This document shows, piece by piece, positions 32,140-44,340 of a stretch of 64,000 nucleotides of DNA. Source of the DNA: Silene latifolia (lineage: Eukaryota; Streptophyta; Magnoliopsida; Caryophyllales; Caryophyllaceae). Under the pieces are notes generated by a model. The model worked only from the letters and a program-made list of their open reading frames with translations. It had not been told where the DNA came from and did not search any database. Position 1 is the first letter of the stretch; each line of letters starts with the position of its first letter. The stretch lies in contig NC_133536.1 of NCBI RefSeq assembly GCF_048544455.1, positions 38,396,652 to 38,460,651 of the forward strand, written 5' to 3'. The position numbers and the translations under genes are program-made.

Positions 32140-32672
32140 GGTAAACACTAAAAAAAATAATAGGTTGGCTAAACACTCTTTATTTGCCTTTTTATATTAT
32201 TGTATAGATAAATTGATAATCCATGTTACATTACTACGCCATGTTAAATTAAAATTTGCCTTGTTACATTAAAATTTGTCATGTCACATTAATTTGATAT
32301 TTTAGTTACGCTTTCAATTAAATTGTATAGATAATATTGTAGAGATTTCATGTTATGTTGTTAATAATTAAATCATCAATAAAAATTAATGGATTCAAAA
32401 AATGTCTTGTGGAAGAAAATTTAATGGTTCATCCCTTTTATTTATATTTTATAGATTTTAATATTTATAAATTTAATTATTTCCATGTTATGTTGTCAAT
32501 AATTAAGCAATCAATAAAAAATAATATATTTTAAAAATTCCTGTTACATTTAAATTTGCCATGTCACATTAAACTTTGTCATGTCACATTTAAATTTATC
32601 ATTTTAGTTACCCTTTTAATAATAGTTTATAGATTCTTAAAAGTCGTAGCAATACAACTTTTCCGTTCTAAA

Positions 32673-34732
32673 AATCTAAATAGATTTGTATCTTGTACAA
32701 CGAAATCCTCAATCCTCAAAAAGATAGTATATCCTCGTATCTCGCCGGCGGCCTCACCCTACTACTTTTGGTCGCCGGCGAGAGTCTCCTTCTCCGGCAT
32801 CCTCTTTATTTGCAGTTTTCTATGCTCTTATTTGCAGTTTTCCCCCTCTCCTTTTGGATTTCTATGCTCTTTCCAGGGGGGCAATTGGGTGTTTGTGCTG
32901 CGACGAGTCTCCTTATATTTGCATAAGTTGCAGGAAGTCGGTGCTGGAATAGAGGGATCGCATCTTATCTGTAAGATCTTTTAATTCAATTAAGGTTTCC
33001 GGCTTCTTATTATCTAGATTTTGATCTGTTTTTCCGAGTTCTTCCTGTTCCAATTTCATCCCTTTATCGGTTAAGCTCTTTTACAATGGAATATATGTCT
33101 CTCCTTCTTAATCTTGGTGAAATTTTGGGTTGTGATGATAACGCTGTTGATGATGGTGACTTGGTTAACTGGATTATGAGTTTGGGGGAGCCTTCGTTTT
33201 ACACTATCCATATTATAAAAGATCGCGGTAATTCTCTTTTCAAAGACGGTAAATTTTCCCTTGCTGGTAGTCTCTATAAATTAGCTCTTGAATTGTGCTG
33301 CTTTCTAGCCATTCCACCCACAGACGATGAACCTGTGGCAGCTTCGCTTGCCTTATCCCTTGTCCTTAATTTATCGGCTTCCGAGTTGAAACTCACTCGC
33401 TATAATGAGGCACGAGGTATCTGTAATTTTGTCTTAAACTATGATCCCTCCAATGTGAAAGCTTTGTATCGTAGAGGCTTTGCCTTAAAGAAATTGAATC
33501 TCCTTGAGGAGGCCGTACATGATTTAGAGCATGCCTTGAAACTTGACCCGAAAAATAAGGATGTTGCTCGTGAACTCACTCCGTGATCGATTGCCTACTT
33601 GTGAATCCCAATGGGAAACGAGTTGCTTCTCCTTTTGATCCTATTGGCGAGACAGAAAGGTAAGAAACCTTTACATGTTGTCGAAATGGACAACAAGATT
33701 GAGCATGATAATGTTGTGACTGACGCCTCTTGTAGTAATTTGGAGTTGTTGGAAAATGAAATTAGTGTGCGCAAAATGTTGGTTGCGAGAGTTCGACGTG
33801 ATTATGGATTCCACCACCATTACGAGCCTTACCCCTCCAAGTCGGTTGGGTATGATAGTAACGCCTCTGTCTCCCTTGATCGGGAACTTCCAAATACGCC
33901 ACCAACAAAAACAAACCCACAAAAAATTGTCTCTATCAGCCAAGGATTACGAGACCTTGAAGCTTGGGAGGAATCTACAATATTTCCATCCCAAATCTGG
34001 GGCTTCCATAACTGTTCGACCCCTCATCACAAAAAATTCTATCTTGATGGGAACTCCCCATGAAGACCCTTCACGGGAAGCAGTAGTTCCCTCTTTTTCT
34101 CCTTTGCCCATAAATCCTTATACAAATATGGATGTTGGTCTAGCAAGCAACAACAATCTGATTCATTTTGATGATGAAGATTCTGATCATCATGAGGTTA
34201 AGAGACCTCGATTGTCTACCGTGGGAAGTTTAGATCGAATTTGTATGGTTAGCGAAGTTTCACAGATTGAAGGAGCTATTTTGGACCTGCCAGAGAATGT
34301 CATTTCTACCGCCTTGCCATGTCATAACATGTTTGTTTTCACGGCCATGAAGACACATTCAAGGAGTGCTTGTAGCCGTAGCCGATTTCAGGCTAAGTCT
34401 TTTAACCGACAATGTTCGAGCTTGGTTCGACCTAAGATAAAGGGTAAGTCAATGTTGACGTTTAGAGCTTCATCTGTTTTTTGCAGGTTTGCCGCTACAG
34501 AGAAGGTTGTGTGTTCTAAGAGGAAAGACGAAGACTCAATCCAATTTGATTGCCTTTTCCACCCACCGTTTAAAAAGCGTCGTCTTTGTGTTATGTTAAA
34601 TTCTGTTTGTAATAGTAGTTACGTTAGTTGTGTTTCCTCTACTTCGGAGGTCTCTACTGGCCCCCGCTTTGTTGTGTAACGTGTTTGTATGTTCTCGGAT
34701 ATTATGATATCTATAAAAATAGTACACTGTTG

Positions 34733-34780
<48 letters not shown>
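32673..34780 (+). mobile_element. Processed retrocopy of a cellular mRNA
   Basis: The segment ends in a run of 45 A (34736-34780) and is flanked by a direct repeat AACTTTTCCGTTCTAAA (32656-32672 and 34779-34795; 15 bases are certain, the first two As may belong to the tail). No LTR and no RT are present. A 5' leader (32673-33085), a coding remnant and a 3' tail without obvious introns fit reverse transcription of a spliced, polyadenylated mRNA by L1-type machinery. Confidence 0.85.
33086..34679 (+). pseudogene. TPR-repeat protein retrocopy, frameshifted
   Basis: 33086-33586 encodes 166 residues with tetratricopeptide-like helices (DRGNSLFKDGKFSLAGSLYK; NVKALYRRGFALKKLNLLEE; AVHDLEHALKLDPKNKDVA), like co-chaperone-type TPR domains. 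The frame ends at 33586, while an adjacent frame continues VIDCLLVNPNGKRVASPFD to a stop at about 33663, so a frameshift lies near 33580. Further frames at 33611-34063 and 33756-34679 cover the rest without a shared reading frame; the last contains a basic KRPRLS and FKKRRL and may be only partly real. I cannot name the parent gene; only the N-terminal TPR part is recognisable. Confidence 0.65.
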
Positions 34781-34782
<2 letters not shown>

Positions 34783-34795
34783 TTTCCGTTCTAAA

Positions 34796-37700
34796 CACAT
34801 CGTCAAGATTGTTTGGTTTAAGAGTCATGAGCATCTTTCAAATTCAAAGGAAAATATTGACTCTTAATTGCAGATTGATCAACTCAACTTAAAACCTTTC
34901 TTAATTTTAAGTGGACCGAACAAACACTTGTAAGCATGACCGAAATCAAAAAACTCATCAGATATTCCTTATAAACACATAAGGGCAAACTTATGATGAA
35001 ACATGTAGATAGAAAACTTGTCCTAGTTGTCCTCACAATAACTACATAAATCATGCTAACAAATTGTATATAGAGAAATAAAGAGCCATGGATTAATCCA
35101 TCTCACTGTCGACTAATTTGATATTGCGCATACACCATAACTTGTCCTAGTTGTCCCTAATACCGCTTCAGAAAGCGTTGCAATGTGGGAGCAATAACCT
35201 TAAAACCTTAAGAACTCACGTCGTCTTCAATTTCATCACGCCAATTATTTAAAACTTAAAATCATAGACTATATTTGTATAAAGATCCAAGGACTTTTAA
35301 GATACCTACGAGTAATTGTAAAGAAAAAAATTCATATTTATTTCCTAGTACGTAATTTAGTTATGAGGACCCAGTTATTGCCACAAAAATTGCTGAGCTT
35401 AAACCCACCATTATAACGCATGCTACAAACTTCTTTTGCTAAATTCTCACCATATACCTAAAAACTTCTTTTGCTAAAAATTTTTCGATTGGTTAATAAT
35501 AATTCAATTATATTAATTACTTGATTATCTAACTAAAAGTAATCTCTAAAAACCATGTGTTACATACTTATAAAATACAAAGAAAATAACAAATATTAGT
35601 TGCAAACACAAAAACAAATTAATACATACTCTTTATTTTTCTCTCATAAATTTGGTATCAATATACTTACTCATTTAATTATTATCTCCTATTTAATATA
35701 TGGTCTTTTGGTTCTCTCAAATAAATTTTTGAAATTAATTAGATAATTAATTACAAAAAAATTCTTATATAAATATTACAACAATCCTATTTTTCATTTT
35801 TATCCAAAAGGTTGGTGAATAAAGTATGCATATATAACAAATTGAATTATTTAACTTTTTTATTTTTATTATGTTTTGAATTAATTAAGAGTTAGAATCA
35901 TATTCAATTATTATTGTTGTGTTTGTATTAAAATTGCAGGATGATGACATACTCACATATAAAAAACATTGCATGAAATCTGGAAATAATGGTTATGTAA
36001 CTTCTTTGCAATTATGTTTTGTCTTGAATATATTTTTCATTTTTATTGAGTTTTTTTTTTTTTTTTTTATTATGGTGTATGCGCAATATCAAATTTTGGT
36101 ATGAATATCTAATTATTGGTGACATGTTACATTATATATTCCAACCCTTGAAATATTAATTGACAAATTTAATAAATTGTACTAAATTGTCTTACACCCT
36201 TTCGTGCACTTGATTAGTTTTCCGTGTACTCTTCAACTTGTATTTAATCAATCAGATTATAAATAAAATATCTTAGTACACAAACAGATTATAATTCAAA
36301 TGTCTTAATGGAAGTGTTGAAGTTATATGCTCCAAGTATATAAATTGGATCTTTTAATGTGGAACAAGGTGAATATTTTGCATGGTTTTTGATTGGAATC
36401 CGATGATCATTCTCCAATCCATTGTTTCAACTTTGAATGCTTTCAAACCTTTGAATCATTTTTTGCTTTCCATCAAATATCTTCTACCACTCCCAATATT
36501 TCTTCGAGAACATGTGTTTTTTTTTTGTAATGATTTGTATATATTTTTCTTTTCTCATAATCAATTGTTACGTATATTTTTTAATTATCACCCCACTTCT
36601 CTTTTTTGTCTATTTTTATATTATCACTCTTTTTTCTTTAATTTCTACTTTGGGATGTGCTTTTTACCAAATGCTTCTTCTAGCTTTTTTAAAAATTACA
36701 AAATAAATGTCATCTTCCAACTCTTAATTAATTCAAAACATAATAAGAACAAAAAATTTAAATAATTCAGTTGGTTATATATATGCATAATTTACCTACC
36801 AACTTTTTGGATAAAAAAAAAAAGAGGATTGTTGTAATATTTATGTAAGAAAATTTATATAATTAATTATCTAATTAATTTCAAGAATTTATTTGAAAGA
36901 AGAAGATCGAATGTTTTGTGAACTAAGGGGGAGATAAAAAAAATTATGGTGAAATAAATACAAAGTATAATAATTATGAGGAAAAACCAAAAAACCATTT
37001 ATTAAATAAAAGAAATAATAATTAAATGAATAGGTAGATTGATACAAATTTATGAGAGAAAACTAAAGAGCTTGTATTAATTTTTTTTTTTGTTTGCAAC
37101 TAATATTTTTTGTTTGTTTGTATTTTATAAGTATGTAACACATGGTATTTAGAGATTACTTTTAGTTAGATAATCAAGTAATTAATATAATTGAATTATT
37201 ATTAACCAATAGAAAAATTACACGTGGATTAAAATTAAATGCTTTAAGTAGGCTTTTAACTACATTGTATGGATTGTGCATCCTTATTTCTTTGGAATTT
37301 ATTGGGATAGGCGTTAAAGCTTCTCACATAAAAGTTCACCAACAACAAGAGATATAGAGATGACTCAAATTGACAAGAGATATAGAAATGAAATTAGAAT
37401 GATGTCATTGTTGAACAAATACATTTTCTCGTGTATCCTTCCAAAAATTGCTCACATAAAATTTATTTTAAAAAATATTGAATGCGTATTTATTCTAAAA
37501 TTTTATTTGTATAAGTCACATGTCATCAACTCCTTGCTAATAATTTAAGTATATCATTTAGGTCTTTCGTTATATAAAAATCATTTGAATAATATTTTTC
37601 CCAATACGTTGGAATCAATAGTATTTACATGGACGATGTTGCAAGACCGACAAATCGACAAAAATTATAAATGTATTATTTGCTGGAAAAGTTTAATAAG

Positions 37701-38869
37701 CTCCTTTGCATTTAAGAAAATAAACTTGTAATTTTAGCCTAATTAGTAATATAAACATAAGTCGTATTTTAACATAACGCTTTCTACGCATTATTGATAT
37801 CGTCTCTAATTGACTAAAGGCAATATGTAAAATTAAGTTATAAAATATCATTATTATCCATTCATTTATATATTTTACATGTTTACTTTATTTTACATTT
37901 TTTTTTTCATTAGAATACGTTACGTAATAAGGAATAGAATTAGATGTTCAAGTGTCCAACCTTTTGTTTCTTTGCCGGATAAAAATGGGACCAAGGTTCT
38001 TAGAACGCACCAAAACAACACTAAAAACAATATATCAAGTATTGCAATGCCAAAAGCCGTCAATTTTGAGTGAACCGAATAACCATCGTGACAAAGTCAA
38101 GCGTCCTCGAAATCCAGAGACAATCTAAACACCGTAAAAAAAAGCAGGAAACAAAAATAGAAAGGGGACCGACAGTGATTAACACAACAAGACAACAATC
38201 GGTAAAAAGACAAAGACAATGAGGACCGTAGCAAAATAAGAGTAGTTTGCAAACTTAATATTCCACTGTTTGAGTGCAATTTTACGTTTTTCCATAATTT
38301 GTGTTGACTTTTGCTTCTAGGCTTTGAGAATAAGTTGTTTAAAGTGCTATGATGAAACACAAGACAATACAATTTCTCATTTAATCTTTATGCAATACCA
38401 ACCTTCGAAATTAGAGAATGGACATTCATATGTTCTTTAAAATGAGGGATTCATGGGTTTTGGTGTAAATTTTCAATAAAGAGTTTGTGATGTCCAACAA
38501 ATTCCAACTATTCTAATATAATAAATTCCCAAACCCCCTTAGATATAATATATCTTATCCCCATGACATGTGGCAGGACCCTCTTTATTGCTTTGCTTAG
38601 GTATCCTACCAACATATCTCTAAGATAATAAGCAAGAAGACAAACAAGCCGAATAACGCATTCATGAACGATACCGCAAAAATAAAAGAACAAAAACAAT
38701 CAAACCCGTGATTTTCACGGGTTACAAAACTAGTTTCGTATTTATATTGTCAATAATCATTAAATTAATGGATTATTTCACGTGGAATAAAATTTACTAC
38801 TTTCCAATAAGACAATAGGATAGAGTAAGGTGTTAAAATTGGGACACTAATAATAATAATAAGAAGAAG
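34796..38869. other. AT-rich intergenic DNA with a long inverted repeat
   Basis: No supported gene in about 4 kb. It contains the inverted repeat at 35486-37222. Short Phe- and Tyr-rich frames (for example 36382-36765) come from T-rich sequence and show no domain. Confidence 0.6.
35486..37222. mobile_element. Long inverted-repeat (foldback-like) element
   Basis: The left arm (about 35486-35830) is repeated in reverse at about 36785-37222, starting TTCGATTGGTTAATAATAAT and ending ATTATTAACCAATAG on the right. Arms are about 345-440 bases with small gaps; the centre (about 950 bases) is unrelated AT-rich DNA. An outside pair, GATATTGCGCATACACCATA (35119) and its reverse complement near 36072, suggests more than one layer of inversion. 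No transposase frame is present, so it is a non-autonomous element or a local inverted duplication. Confidence 0.65.
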
Positions 38870-38944
38870 AAGGACCGTGCTTGAGAGAAGTTTCTCTCTC
38901 TAAAAAAACTTGCAACGCCATTTTCGTTCGTTTCTTTAGCTGCC

Positions 38945-40582
38945 ATGGCCCGAGGAAGGGGTCGACCTCCCAAAGGAAGACCACCATTGGAAATCTCGTC
39001 TCATTCCGATCAATCTGGTACCCAAATCTTGGACAATCATGTTCAATCCGCGGAGAATTCTTCAACCCAGGGTAATATTTCTCGTTCCCCTGTTCTTCTT
39101 AGTGACTACGTTGCTAATGTTGTCCATACTTCTAGTCCTAAATCTCGTCAGTGCTCTCCCACCATTGTTCCTACTGCTTCTGTAGTTGTTAACTCTTCGA
39201 CTGTTACTAAGAATCCCGCCATTGTTGTTGTTGAGAATCTGAGTCCATCTGTAGTGTCTCCTGTTACTGAGCCTGTAGTTGATGTTTCTGAAACTGGGCC
39301 TACTGTTTCTGTGCTTCCTACTGCTACTAATAATGCGGGTAATGGGGTAACTTCTAGGGTTCCTGATCAAAATTCGGGAATTGGGGAAAAACCCAAGAAA
39401 TGGAATGAGGTTGTTAAGGGGTCAAGTCAGTTGGGTATGTCTCTATTCTTTGATGCAAATAGTAAGAATTCCACAGAGATAGATGTTGAATTAGATGATT
39501 TCAAGGATGAATTGGATTACTGGAAATGTACTTTTATGGGGAATTTCTTGGGATCTAAACCCACTTTGAAAGTTGTTCAAGACTTTGCTAAAAAGAGCTG
39601 GAAGCACATTGCATCACCTGTTGTGCAATATTACAAAAAAGGGTGGTTCAGTTTTAAATTCAATAGTCTTGAGGATATGAACAATGTGCTAAGGGATGGT
39701 CCTTGGAAATTGGGGAGTAGTTCCTTAATCTTGAAGCAATGGTACCCTAATTTCTCCATGGAAATGGATAGGGTCTCCACTGTACCTATCTGGGTCTTGT
39801 TTCCTGACTTGGAGCCTTTCCTTTGGTCTGAGACTGTCTTAAGTAAAATGGCCAGTAAGATAGGGAAGCCATTATTTGATGATATTAATACCACTTGCAA
39901 AGCTAAGCTTTCTTTTGCTAGAATTATGGTGGAAGCTGATGTTGCTGCTACTTTGCCTGATCATATTGTCTTGAACACTCCTTTCCATGGTCAGACCAGT
40001 CAGAGGGTTATCTATGAGTGGTTACCTTTCCATTGCTCTGGATGTGGGAAGCTTGGGCATAAATTAGGTAGTTGCAAGTGGCATCAGGCTAAACCTAGTC
40101 CTGAGAATGCTCAAAAGGAGAACAAGTCTGTTCCTGTCCCTGCTCCTACCTCTGACCCACAACCTGAGGGTGAGCTTGGCTCAGGAAGTCATGAGCTAGG
40201 TGGTACCTCAGCTGATCCAGTGGTGGTGGCATCTGCTAGTGTTGTTGAGGAGAGCTCAGAATGCATTGAGCTAGGCTCTTCCCCCACATTGGCTGCTGTC
40301 TCCTCTCCTAAATCAGCTGTAAAGCACTCAGAATGCCATGGACTAGGCCAAAGCTCCCCTCAAACTGTGTGTAGTCCTAAGGTAGCTAGCAGGAGGTCTC
40401 AAATTGCCAAGAAGAGAGACTGTCAAACTGAACAGCAGAATACTGATGGAGGCTCTATATGTGTGGATACTTCAAATCAATTTGATAGTTTGGGACATGA
40501 CAATGACCAGGCTACTGTTCTTATAGTGGAGCCTGTCCCCCCTGATAAAGAATCTCATGAAGATCTGCTCCTGGAACATTAG
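38945..40582 (+). CDS. LINE ORF1 (DUF4283-type RNA-binding protein)
   Basis: 545 residues, open throughout. It has a basic start (RGRGRPPKGRPP, AT-hook-like), a Ser/Val-rich linker, the DUF4283-like core at about 170-300 (YWKCTFMGNFLG, GWFSFKFNSLEDMNNVLRDG, WVLFPDLEPFLW) and a zinc knuckle CX2CX4HX4C near 361-374 (CSGCGKLGHKLGSC). The C-terminal third is Ser/Pro-rich and disordered, with a Lys/Arg cluster near 490. It would bind LINE RNA and assist integration. The ATG is in a good context (GCCATGGCC). The 3' end overlaps ORF2 by 26 bases, as is common in plant LINEs. Confidence 0.88.
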   Translation: MARGRGRPPKGRPPLEISSHSDQSGTQILDNHVQSAENSSTQGNISRSPVLLSDYVANVVHTSSPKSRQCSPTIVPTASVVVNSSTVTKNPAIVVVENLSPSVVSPVTEPVVDVSETGPTVSVLPTATNNAGNGVTSRVPDQNSGIGEKPKKWNEVVKGSSQLGMSLFFDANSKNSTEIDVELDDFKDELDYWKCTFMGNFLGSKPTLKVVQDFAKKSWKHIASPVVQYYKKGWFSFKFNSLEDMNNVLRDGPWKLGSSSLILKQWYPNFSMEMDRVSTVPIWVLFPDLEPFLWSETVLSKMASKIGKPLFDDINTTCKAKLSFARIMVEADVAATLPDHIVLNTPFHGQTSQRVIYEWLPFHCSGCGKLGHKLGSCKWHQAKPSPENAQKENKSVPVPAPTSDPQPEGELGSGSHELGGTSADPVVVASASVVEESSECIELGSSPTLAAVSSPKSAVKHSECHGLGQSSPQTVCSPKVASRRSQIAKKRDCQTEQQNTDGGSICVDTSNQFDSLGHDNDQATVLIVEPVPPDKESHEDLLLEH

Positions 40583-43500
40583 AGGTTGTAATGACCCTCT
40601 TAAGCAACAAGAAATCAGTATGCCAATAAATTGGATGTGATGGGTATTCTGGAAACTAGAATAAAGGAGAAGAAAGCTAGAAAAATCAATAAAAAGAGTT
40701 TTAATAACTATAGTGTGGTTTACAACTATGATAGTCACTACAATGGTAGGATCTGGTTCTTGTGGAATCCTATCACTGTTACTGTGACTCCTCTGATCTC
40801 TAATGCTCAGTTTATTCACTGTGCCCTAACTCATCATGCTACTTCCCACAAGTTTTTCATTACTATGGTTTATGGTAGTAATGACTCTAAGGAAAGGTTG
40901 GATCTATGGCAGGCTCTCTCTTCTATAAAGCACACTGTGACTGATTGGATTGTTCTTGGTGATTTCAATGTAGTCAGAGATGTTTTGGAAAGAGTCAGTC
41001 TTACTCCTCCTAACCTCACTGATATTTTGGATTTTAATGCTTGTCTTTTGAATTGTCACTTGGAGGATGTTGGGAGCTCTGGTTGTGAATATACCTGGTC
41101 TAACAAGCAGGATGACAGCACTAGGGTTTGGTCCAAGCTGGATAGGGCCCTTGCTAATCCTTCTTGGCTTTCTCATTTCCCTGCTACTCATGCTGCTATT
41201 CTGCCTCCTGGTGTTTCTGACCATTCTCCTATTCTGGTTACTATCTTTGATGATCCTCCTACTCATTCTAGATTCAGTTTTCTCAATTGCTGGATTAGCC
41301 ACCCCTCCTATAAGGATCTCATTACTAAGGCTTGGAAGCACCCTGCTGCTGGTACTGCTATGTATCAATTTTTTGATAAACTAAAGCATGTCAAGGTCAG
41401 TTTGAGGGGCTTGCATAAGCTTAGTTTTAGTGACATTTCTTCTAGGGTTGTTGAGGCCAAGACTGCTCTTCTGACCTGTCAGCAGGCCCTGCAAAGTTGT
41501 CCCCTATCTCAGGATCTCATTCTTAAAGAAAGAGGTCTTCTAATTGAGTATAACTCTTTGAAGACTGCTGAAATTAGCATTGCTCATCAGAAAGCCAAAG
41601 TGGACAACATTCTTCATGGTGACTGTTCCACTAAATATTTCTTCTCTCGGATCAAAGAGAGGAAGCAGCAGCAGATTATTGGGAGGATTGTTGATAGACA
41701 TGGGTGTGAGAGAACTGGGCTCACTGATGTTGCTGAGGGCTTTGTTGATTATTATACTCACCTGTTCGGGACTTCTGTGACTGTTTCTCCACTGGACACT
41801 GATTTTATCCAACAAGGACCTTGTATCATTGCTGAGGACCATGGCCATCTCACTAGGCCTGTTACTGCTGAGGAAATTAAGCTTGCTCTCTTCAGTATTG
41901 GCTCTAGTAAAAGCCCTAGACCAGATGGGTTTTCATCTGCTTTTTTTAAAGATTCCTGGGATCTTACTGGCCCAGACTTATGCAAAGCTGTGCAGGAGTA
42001 TTTTCAGAGTGGGAAGATGAGTAAACAAGCTAACTCTACTCTTATCACTCTTATTCCTAAGAAAAAAGTTAGTTCTAGTGTTCTGGATTACAGGCCTATT
42101 TCCTGTTGCTCCACTATCTACAAAATTATTAGTAAGATCCTTGTCAGCAGGCTTCAGGGGGTTCTCCCTTCATTGGTGGGTCCTGAGCAGGCTGCTTTTG
42201 TGCAAAATAGAGATATTTTTGAAAATATCATGCTCTCTCAATCTCTGGTCAGGAATTACTCTAGGAAGTATATTACTCCTAGATGTTTGATTAAGATTGT
42301 TGATATTCAGAAAGCTTTTGACTCCCTTCAATGGCAATTTGTGGACAATATGCTAGCTGCCCTTAAATTCCCTGCTCTTTTCAGAAAGTGGATTATGGGA
42401 TGCATCTCTGGATCCTGGTTCTCTATCAAGGTTAATGGAGGAGTCCATGGATTCTTCAAAGGCCAGAGTGGCTTGAGACAGGGAGATCCCTTATCCCCCT
42501 ACCTCTTTGTTCTGAGCATGGAAATGTTGTCCAGATACTTGAGGAAGCTTGATACTCAACCTATGGTATCCTTACACCCTAAATGTGCCAAGCTTAAGCT
42601 CACCCACCTTGTGTTTGCTGATGATCTTATGCTCTTTACTAGGGGGGATGTTTCTTCAGTCAAGGGTGCTGTTGACATCCTGAACAGGTTCACTTCCTGG
42701 TCTGGTTTGAGAGCTAATATTCAGAAGACTGAGGTGTATTTTGGTGGTGTTTCGCCACTGTCAAATCTCGGATCTTACAGAGTACTTGGGTTTATCAAGG
42801 AGCTTTTCCCTTTCGATATTTAGGAGTGCCTCTCAACTCTGCTAAGAATAGCACTGAAGTTTATGGTACTCTGCTCACCAAGCTTCAGAATGCTTTACTC
42901 CATTGGTCCAATAACTTTTTGTCCTATGCTGGCAGAATTCAAATACTGAATTCTGTTATTTTTGGCATTGCTAATTTTTGGTGCTCTAGTGCCTTACTTC
43001 CTAAGAGCATTATGAAGAGAATTAACAAGATTTGCAAAGACTATTTCTGGAACATTGGGGATGGAAGTACCAGGATGGTCTTTAAGTCTTGGCAACATAT
43101 TTGTAGACCCTCTCAGGAAGGGGGGTTTAATATTAAGGAGTTACTTTCCTGGAATAGGGCTTTACTAGCTAAATGGATTTGGTTGCTGTCTGGTAATGAT
43201 GGAGGGATCTGGGCTGCTTGGAATCGAGCTTATGTCTTCCCTACTGGTTCCATCTGGCAAATGACTCTGAAAGATAGACTCTCTGAAAGTATGTGCAACA
43301 TAATTAAGGTTAAGGATGAAATCCTTGCCAAAGTGGGCACTCCTGAGGATGGGCTTTCCCTGGTTCATAGCTGGGTCAGGAAAGGGAAATTCCAGGTGCA
43401 TCTGGCTTATGACTGGTTCAGAACTAAAGGAAATACTAGCTGTTGGACTAAGGCTCTTCAGGGGAGATCTATAATTCCTAAGCACTGGGTTAATGCTAGT

Positions 43501-43935
43501 CTTGCTGCCACTAGAAGCCTTCCTACTGTGGACCTTCTCAGCACCAGGGGAATTTCCATTGTTAACAGGTGTGTGTTATGTAAGGCTCAAGCCAAAACTC
43601 ATAGGCATCTTTTCTTCAGATGCTCTTATTCTCAGGAGGTGTGGACTGGTTTACTTAGTTGGATGCACATTGCTGGGAGAAGTAATGATCTGAGCACTGA
43701 ACTTCATTGGATTGGTAATTCTAAAGGGCGTAGGCATTGGAAGCATGAATGGAGGAAGGGATGTATAGCTGCTGTTGTATACTACATATGGCAAGAGAGA
43801 AACAAAAGGATTTTTCTTGGCAAGGACACTACTGCTGAGCTTATTATTGGACAAATCAAATTTGTTATTAGGTCCAAGCTTACCAACTGTATGAATGCTA
43901 GTTCCCCTCTCCTTGAGGCTAGGTTACATGCCTAA
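40557..43935 (+). pseudogene. LINE ORF2 (endonuclease, reverse transcriptase), two frameshifts
   Basis: It starts MKICSWNIRGCNDP at 40557, the usual opening of the APE-type endonuclease. The frame is lost near 40600-40630 and resumes as NKLDVMGILETR. Endonuclease motifs are GDFNVVRD (near 40960) and SDHSP (near 41217). RT follows, with LIPKKK, DYRPIS, GLRQGDPLSPYLF and catalytic FADDL (about 42616). KSPRPDGF has Arg where Gly is usual. A second shift near 42800-42830 moves to the frame 42826-43935, which begins LNSAKNS and holds the zinc-finger-like C-terminus (CVLCKAQAKTHRHLFFRC near 43570). Both breaks must be mutations, so the copy is inactive. Confidence 0.88.
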
Positions 43936-44032
43936 TTTGTTTCTTTTCCTAGTGGTTAGCATTGTAAGTTTTTATCCTCTTTTTCCCCTTGTGGATGAAT
44001 AAAAAGAGGTATATCTTCTTGCAAAAAAAAAA

Positions 44033-44340
44033 ATAACTAACTTATTATAGGTTGTTCCCTCATTTTTTTTAAATAAGAATTATATCAAATAATCAAAAAT
44101 ATACAATAAAAATTAATTAATAGGAATTAATTGTGAAAATCCTACATTGCCAAAAATTATTTTTTGTCAGTAGGGATAGGCTGAGGTGTTAAAAATTGGG
44201 ACATTAATTAACATATCATAGGTTGTTCCTCTTTTTTTAAGATAAGAATTATATCAAATAATTAAAAAATAATTTATAATTTATAATAAAAATTAATTAA
44301 TAGGAATTAATTGTGAAAATCCTACGTGGCAAAAAATTAA
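44033..44340. repeat. Imperfect tandem duplication beside the LINE
   Basis: Two units of about 150 bases (44040-44185 and 44205-44335) share ATAGGTTGTTCC, ATAAGAATTATATCAAATAAT and TAATTGTGAAAATCCTAC. The segment just left of the LINE (GTGTTAAAATTGGGACACTAAT at about 38831) matches the junction between the units, so the LINE appears to sit in an older unit of this array. Confidence 0.7.

Larger units (their letters stand above)
31455..32655. other. AT-rich intergenic DNA with repeats
   Basis: No gene supported. It contains copy A of a dispersed 390-base repeat (31605-31997), a TAA microsatellite (32030-32138), and two similar segments near 32215-32385 and 32480-32630 with CATGTTACATTAAA and TTGTCATGTCACATT words, an old local duplication. 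Confidence 0.6.
38870..44032 (+). mobile_element. L1-like LINE, nearly full length, frameshifted
   Basis: A short leader is followed by ORF1 (38945-40582), an overlapping ORF2 (40557-43935) and an A-rich end at 44022-44032. The order RNA-binding ORF1, endonuclease, RT, C-terminal zinc motif is that of plant L1 elements. The flanks resemble the neighbouring repeat at 44160-44225, so the target may have been one unit of a tandem repeat; I could not define a clean target duplication. Confidence 0.9.

Noticed and set aside
32556..32984. 142-codon frame before the TPR retrocopy
   Set aside because: It crosses the target duplication at 32656-32672 that marks the retrocopy's left end, so it mixes flank and insert and cannot be a natural gene.
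34628..34892. Poly-Lys frames at the end of the retrocopy
   Set aside because: They translate the A tail.
39062..39370. 102-codon minus-strand frame opposite LINE ORF1
   Set aside because: Shadow of the real ORF1 on the other strand; Arg/Asn/Ser bias from the Ser/Val-rich linker.
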